Assembly: GCA_030631085.1 (NCBI GenBank)
Contig: DAOVLV010000046.1
Span: 1-9,295 of the forward strand
Length of the DNA stretch: 9,295 nt
Reading direction: 5' to 3'
Origin: Planctomycetales bacterium
GTDB taxonomy: Bacteria; Planctomycetota; Phycisphaerae; SM23-33
The notes under the pieces are model-generated. The model was not told where the DNA came from, did no database searches, and worked only from the letters and a program-made list of their open reading frames with translations. A program made the position numbers and the translations under genes. This document shows positions 6,089 to 9,295 of this stretch, in pieces (positions within the stretch are counted from its first letter, which is position 1; every line of letters begins with the position of its first letter).

Positions 6089-7030
6089 TTAATGTCTTTC
6101 ACCGGCGAGTTTTGCCAATGCGTCGGCGGAATTGATGCTGATAACTTCTGCCCGGCGTTCAATCCGCTTCATTAATCCTGCAAGTACTCGCCCCGGACCT
6201 ATCTCGTAAAACCGCTCAACTCTGTCGTCCAGCATCCGGCGAACAGATTGCTCCCAGCGTACCGGTGAAATTACCTGGCGGATGAGTTTTTCCTTTATTG
6301 ATCCGGCTCCATCGTGCGGTTCGGCATCGACATTAGAAATTACCGGTATTTCCGGCTGGCGCATTTCGACGTCGGCGAGCGTCTCAGCGAGTTTTTTCGC
6401 AGCCGGCGCCATAAATTCGCTGTGAAAAGCGCCGGCGACTTTCAGAGGCACTGCCCCTTTAGCGCCGAATTCCTTTGCCAGTTCCGCCGCCCGTTCGCAT
6501 GCATCGAGGTCGCCGGAGATAACTATCTGTCCGGGGCTGTTGAAATTCGCGGGCGACAGCACCGACCCGTTGGCAGCGGCCTCACAGAGTTCGATAACTT
6601 TCTGCTCGTCCAGCCCGATAATGCTGACCATACCGGACGGTTGAGCCTGGGCGGAAGCCTGCATGAACCGCCCACGCCTGGATACCAAATCAAGCGCCGA
6701 ACAGAAGTCTATTGCCCCGGCTTCGTACAGGGCAGTATATTCTCCCAGGCTTAATCCTGCCATTACCGATGCTACGGGAACGGCCTCGCCCAGCGCCTCT
6801 TTCATCGCGGCAGCGGCGGCGACTGAACAGACGAACATCGCCGGCTGGGCAATATCTGTGGCGTCGAGGCGTTCAGACGGACCTTTGAAGCATATCTCGC
6901 TCAGCGCATATCCCAGCTGCTCGTCGGCTTCGGCGAAGACGCTCCTCGCCGCAGACGACGCCTCAGCCAGATCGGACATCATCCCGACCTGCTGAGCGCC
7001 CTGCCCCGGAAATATAAACGCTGCTTTCAT
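6089..7030 (-). CDS. fabD: Malonyl-CoA:ACP transacylase
   Basis: The product is 313 residues (family about 305-315). It transfers malonate from CoA to ACP, supplying the extender unit for FabH and FabF. Motifs are FPGQGAQ (7-13), the nucleophile S94 in GLSLGEY, R119 in RRGRFMQ, the catalytic H203 in AGAFHSEFM, and Q252 in the QxxxPVRW element. The usual GHSLGE reads GLSLGE here. The serine is intact and this variant also exists in plant-type enzymes, so activity is expected. The ATG has no recognisable Shine-Dalgarno sequence: only ten bases separate it from a long inverted repeat, and those bases are CGACTACTACA-like, not purine-rich. No better internal start is apparent, since FPGQGAQ begins at residue 7. 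fabH ends 97 nt upstream and fabG starts 16 nt downstream. Confidence 0.97.
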   Translation of the reverse strand: MKAAFIFPGQGAQQVGMMSDLAEASSAARSVFAEADEQLGYALSEICFKGPSERLDATDIAQPAMFVCSVAAAAAMKEALGEAVPVASVMAGLSLGEYTALYEAGAIDFCSALDLVSRRGRFMQASAQAQPSGMVSIIGLDEQKVIELCEAAANGSVLSPANFNSPGQIVISGDLDACERAAELAKEFGAKGAVPLKVAGAFHSEFMAPAAKKLAETLADVEMRQPEIPVISNVDAEPHDGAGSIKEKLIRQVISPVRWEQSVRRMLDDRVERFYEIGPGRVLAGLMKRIERRAEVISINSADALAKLAGERH

Positions 7031-7040
7031 TGTAGTAGTC

Positions 7041-7119
7041 GGTAGGCTGGGACGAAGCGGAGCGAAGTCCCACCTTCCCTGAATTGCCGGGACTCCGCTC
7101 CGCTTCGTCCCAGCCTACC
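7041..7119. repeat. 31-bp near-perfect inverted repeat between fabH and fabD
   Basis: Arms 7041-7071 and 7089-7119 match as reverse complements at 30 of 31 positions, with a 17-nt loop. It fills most of the 97-nt fabH-fabD gap, eight bases after the fabH stop and ten bases before the fabD start. Each arm contains GGGAC...GTCCC around CGAAGCGGAGCGAA, so arms can also fold alone. No U-run follows on the minus strand in the operon direction, so it is not an intrinsic terminator. It resembles dispersed GTAGGCTGGGACGAAG-type intergenic repeats that I associate with planctomycetes and some other genomes. In the operon transcript it would make a very stable stem that could set relative levels of fabH and fabD mRNA. 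Confidence 0.82.
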
Positions 7120-7127
7120 TTATTTAT

Positions 7128-8120
7128 TTACAGTTTTACCACCGCTCCTGCCCAGGTCAGCCCTGCGCCGAATGCTATCAGCAGCACTGTCGAACCGGGT
7201 CCGACGCGCCCGGAGCGCACCGCTTCATCCAGCGCGATGGGAATGGAGGCTGCCGAGGTGTTACCAAACCGGTCTATATTGACATAGACCTTATCCATCG
7301 GGAAGCTCAATTTCTCCGTAGCCGATTTGAGAATCCGTATATTGACCTGGTGCGGAACGACAAGGTCCACGTCGTCGGGCGTGAGGTTACATGCCTTCAT
7401 GCAGTCTTCCAGTAGCCACTGCATTTTTTCGATGGCGAATTTATAGACGTCCCTGCCCCGCATTTTCAGGTAATGTAATCGGTCCGTTACAGTCTGCTGT
7501 GATGTGGGCATTTTTGCCCCGCCGGCAGGAAGCCAGATGAAGTCCCACCCGTTTCCGTCGGCGTGCATTACGGTGTACTGGACGCCTTTTGCGTCTTGGT
7601 CGGTCGGTTTGAGCACGACCGCTCCTGCGCCGTCGCCGAAGAGGATGCAACTGCCACGGTCCTCGTAATCGGTGAACCGGCTTAGGGTTTCCGCCCCGAT
7701 GACGAGGCAGTTTTTGAACTGACCGGCCTCGATGAACCGACTGGCAATCGCCAGAGAATAGACGAATCCGCTGCAAGCGGCCGATAAGTCGAACACCGCC
7801 GCCTTGGCCGCTCCCAGGTCGCGCTGGATGTAGCACGCGCTGGATGGGCAGAGTGTTTCGGGGGTGATGGTCGCGCAGGCGATCATGTCCAGTTCGGTCG
7901 GTTCGATACCGGCGTTTTCGCAGGCTCGTCGGGACGCTTCGACGGCCATGGACACGGTTGAATCATCGTCACCGGCGATGTGCCGCTCCTTGATACCGGT
8001 GCGCTTGGTTATCCACTCGTCGGACGTATCGACCATTCGCTCGAAGTCGGCGTTGGTGAGTATTTTGTCGGGAACATAGGCTCCGACCCCGGCGATTGCC
8101 GCTCGCAATGAGTTATTCAT
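7128..8120 (-). CDS. fabH: Beta-ketoacyl-ACP synthase III
   Basis: The product is 330 residues, slightly above the E. coli length of 317. It starts fatty-acid synthesis by condensing a short acyl-CoA with malonyl-ACP. The Cys-His-Asn triad is complete: C116 in DLSAACSGFVYSL, H257 in VPHQVNIRI and N287 in DRFGNTSAASIP. The N-terminal GVGAYVPDKILTN and DTSDEWITKRTGIKERHI are typical, as is the C-terminal LIAFGAGLTWAGAVVKL. HQVN replaces the commoner HQAN. The ATG at 8120 is chosen because it overlaps the plsX stop as ATGA, with a GGCGGGG ribosome site just upstream. The longer frame to 8156 would add 12 residues inside plsX. The overlap suggests translational coupling with plsX. Confidence 0.97.
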   Translation of the reverse strand: MNNSLRAAIAGVGAYVPDKILTNADFERMVDTSDEWITKRTGIKERHIAGDDDSTVSMAVEASRRACENAGIEPTELDMIACATITPETLCPSSACYIQRDLGAAKAAVFDLSAACSGFVYSLAIASRFIEAGQFKNCLVIGAETLSRFTDYEDRGSCILFGDGAGAVVLKPTDQDAKGVQYTVMHADGNGWDFIWLPAGGAKMPTSQQTVTDRLHYLKMRGRDVYKFAIEKMQWLLEDCMKACNLTPDDVDLVVPHQVNIRILKSATEKLSFPMDKVYVNIDRFGNTSAASIPIALDEAVRSGRVGPGSTVLLIAFGAGLTWAGAVVKL

Positions 8121-9130
8121 AAATTGTCCCCGCCTGGTCCGCGCCGGGCCAGACATTCGGTGATGCGGTCGTTGATGTGAGTTTTGGCGAAATTCAGCGT
8201 TACGCCGATGGCCTTGGTAATACCTCTGGGGTTGCTGGCGCCGTGGCAGATGATGCAGATTCCGTTGACCCCCAGCAGCGGCGCGCCGCCGTATTCGTTG
8301 AAATCGTACTTTTCCTTAATCGTGGTAATGGCCTTCTCAAACTGACCGGCGAGGTCCGGGTTGGACCGCGTCAACTCAAGGTAAGTTGATTTGAACAGCC
8401 CTTCAGCCAGGCCTTCCATCAGTTTCAAGGCTACGTTTCCGACGAATCCCTCGGTAACTACCACGTCGCACGCGCCGTGGAACATCTCCCTGCCCTCGAC
8501 GTTACCGACGAATTTGACTTCCGGGTCGTTCTTGAACAGTTCCCGTGTTTCCTTGACGAGTTGGTTTCCCTTGGCGTCTTCTTCGCCGATGCTCAGCAAG
8601 GCTACGCGGGGTTCGTCGATACCGCAGATACATCGGGAGTATTCCACGGACATCAGCCCGTATTGGTAAAGGTGCTGAGGGCGACAGTTGACGTTTGCTC
8701 CGACGTCGCACATGACCACGGGTCCGGCGTATGTCGGCATGACGATTGCGATTCCGGGACGGTGTACGCCTTTGAGGCGACGCAGACGCATCTGGGCGGC
8801 GGCGACGCACGCACCGGTATTACCTGCCGATATCATCGCATCCAACTGACCCTTGGCGGCAAGGGACGCCATCTTCACGATCGAACTGTCGGGCTTCTGT
8901 CGCAGCGCCTCGACGGGCGATTCATCCATCCCGATGACCTCGCCGGTGTGCTCGATTCGGATGAACTTATCCCATCCGTCGGCTTCGGTGAGGTGTTCGC
9001 GAATGGTCGGCTCGTCGCCGATCAGCACGATCTTATCGTCGTCGCCGAGCAGACTCCGGGCTTCCAGGGCGCCTTTGACGACCCCGGCGGGCGCGAAATC
9101 ACCACCCATGGCATCAACGCCGATTTGCAT
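8117..9130 (-). CDS. plsX: Phosphate acyltransferase (acyl-ACP:phosphate)
   Basis: The product is 337 residues, the usual PlsX length. It makes acyl-phosphate from acyl-ACP and phosphate, which PlsY then uses to acylate glycerol-3-phosphate, so it links fatty-acid and phospholipid synthesis. It is a peripheral membrane enzyme. Motifs are VDAMGGDFAP (5-14), ISAGNTGA (100-107), MCDVGANVNCRP (140-151), GNVEGRE (209-215), VVVTEGFVGNVALK (223-236; the usual DGFVGN reads EGFVGN) and YGGAPLLGVNG (280-290). An AGAGGG ribosome site precedes the ATG. It starts four nt after the rpmF stop and overlaps fabH by four nt, so these three genes are likely co-transcribed and coupled. Confidence 0.97.
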   Translation of the reverse strand: MQIGVDAMGGDFAPAGVVKGALEARSLLGDDDKIVLIGDEPTIREHLTEADGWDKFIRIEHTGEVIGMDESPVEALRQKPDSSIVKMASLAAKGQLDAMISAGNTGACVAAAQMRLRRLKGVHRPGIAIVMPTYAGPVVMCDVGANVNCRPQHLYQYGLMSVEYSRCICGIDEPRVALLSIGEEDAKGNQLVKETRELFKNDPEVKFVGNVEGREMFHGACDVVVTEGFVGNVALKLMEGLAEGLFKSTYLELTRSNPDLAGQFEKAITTIKEKYDFNEYGGAPLLGVNGICIICHGASNPRGITKAIGVTLNFAKTHINDRITECLARRGPGGDNL

Positions 9131-9134
9131 CGGT

Positions 9135-9295
9135 TCAGCCCTCTTTCTCGATCTTCAGGCTTAGCCCAGGCCGGACATAACCGCAATTGGCGCATGCGGC
9201 GTGAGGTAGTTTCGGCTTGTTGCAACGGGGGCAATCAGCCAGGTTCACACCGCTCATCGCGTGGTGGCTCCGACGCTGACGGGTACGGGAACGAC
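9135..9295 (-). CDS. rpmF: Ribosomal protein L32, N-terminus missing at window edge
   Basis: This is a partial gene: 52 codons plus stop are visible and the first few residues lie beyond the right edge. The translation begins RSRTRQRRSHHAM, the basic L32 segment, followed by two cysteine pairs CPRC and CANC (21/24 and 34/37 of the visible part) that form the zinc knuckle of C+ type L32, and NCGYVRPGLSLKIEKEG at the end. L32 is a small protein of the large ribosomal subunit. The reading frame is set by the stop TGA at 9135-9137, four nt before plsX. rpmF-plsX-fabH order is conserved in many bacteria. The gene start and the operon promoter are outside the window. Confidence 0.93.
   Translation of the reverse strand, partial: RSRTRQRRSHHAMSGVNLADCPRCNKPKLPHAACANCGYVRPGLSLKIEKEG

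Noticed and set aside
6073..6162. Longer fabG start overlapping fabD
   Set aside because: The extra 30 residues overlap the conserved fabD reading frame and precede a well-placed ATG with an AGGAAC site.

Overview
The window is a piece of a bacterial chromosome with two convergent halves. On the plus strand are a class II CCA-adding enzyme/poly(A) polymerase-type nucleotidyltransferase gene (130-1356) and a large gene for an exported multidomain protein of unknown function (1475-3424). On the minus strand, read from right to left, is a fatty-acid and phospholipid biosynthesis cluster in its classic bacterial order: rpmF (cut by the right edge), plsX, fabH, fabD, fabG, acpP, fabF. All catalytic residues I could place in the fab and plsX products are present, so the pathway genes look intact.

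The organism is probably a planctomycete or a close relative, perhaps of the Phycisphaerae type. This is an inference. It rests mainly on the exported protein, which combines an N-terminal cluster of four CxxC pairs, a chagasin-like (I42) domain and a C-terminal LTxxQ-type helical region, a combination I associate with that phylum. The moderately GC-rich coding sequence and the dispersed-looking inverted repeats between genes also fit. The fab genes are too universal to decide it.

How the genes work together: PlsX makes acyl-phosphate from acyl-ACP for phospholipid synthesis. FabD loads malonate onto ACP, FabH starts chains from a short acyl-CoA and malonyl-ACP, FabF elongates them and FabG reduces the 3-ketoacyl-ACP. 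The carrier itself, AcpP, is encoded between FabG and FabF. Ribosomal protein L32 heads the visible part of the transcript, as in many bacteria. fabZ, fabI and the acc genes are not in this window. rpmF-plsX-fabH are tightly packed (4-nt gap, then a 4-nt ATGA overlap). fabH and fabD are separated by a 97-nt spacer filled by a near-perfect hairpin, fabD-fabG by 16 nt, and fabG-acpP by 148 nt carrying a well-formed candidate promoter for acpP.

The most noteworthy non-coding content is three different long inverted repeats at gene borders: 30-86 (upstream of the nucleotidyltransferase), 3499-3583 (between the convergent genes) and 7041-7119 (between fabH and fabD). They look like REP-type or similar dispersed elements. 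I see no RNA gene, CRISPR array, transposase or phage gene. The window is mostly ordinary housekeeping DNA. The genuinely uncharacterised item is the exported protein at 1475-3424.
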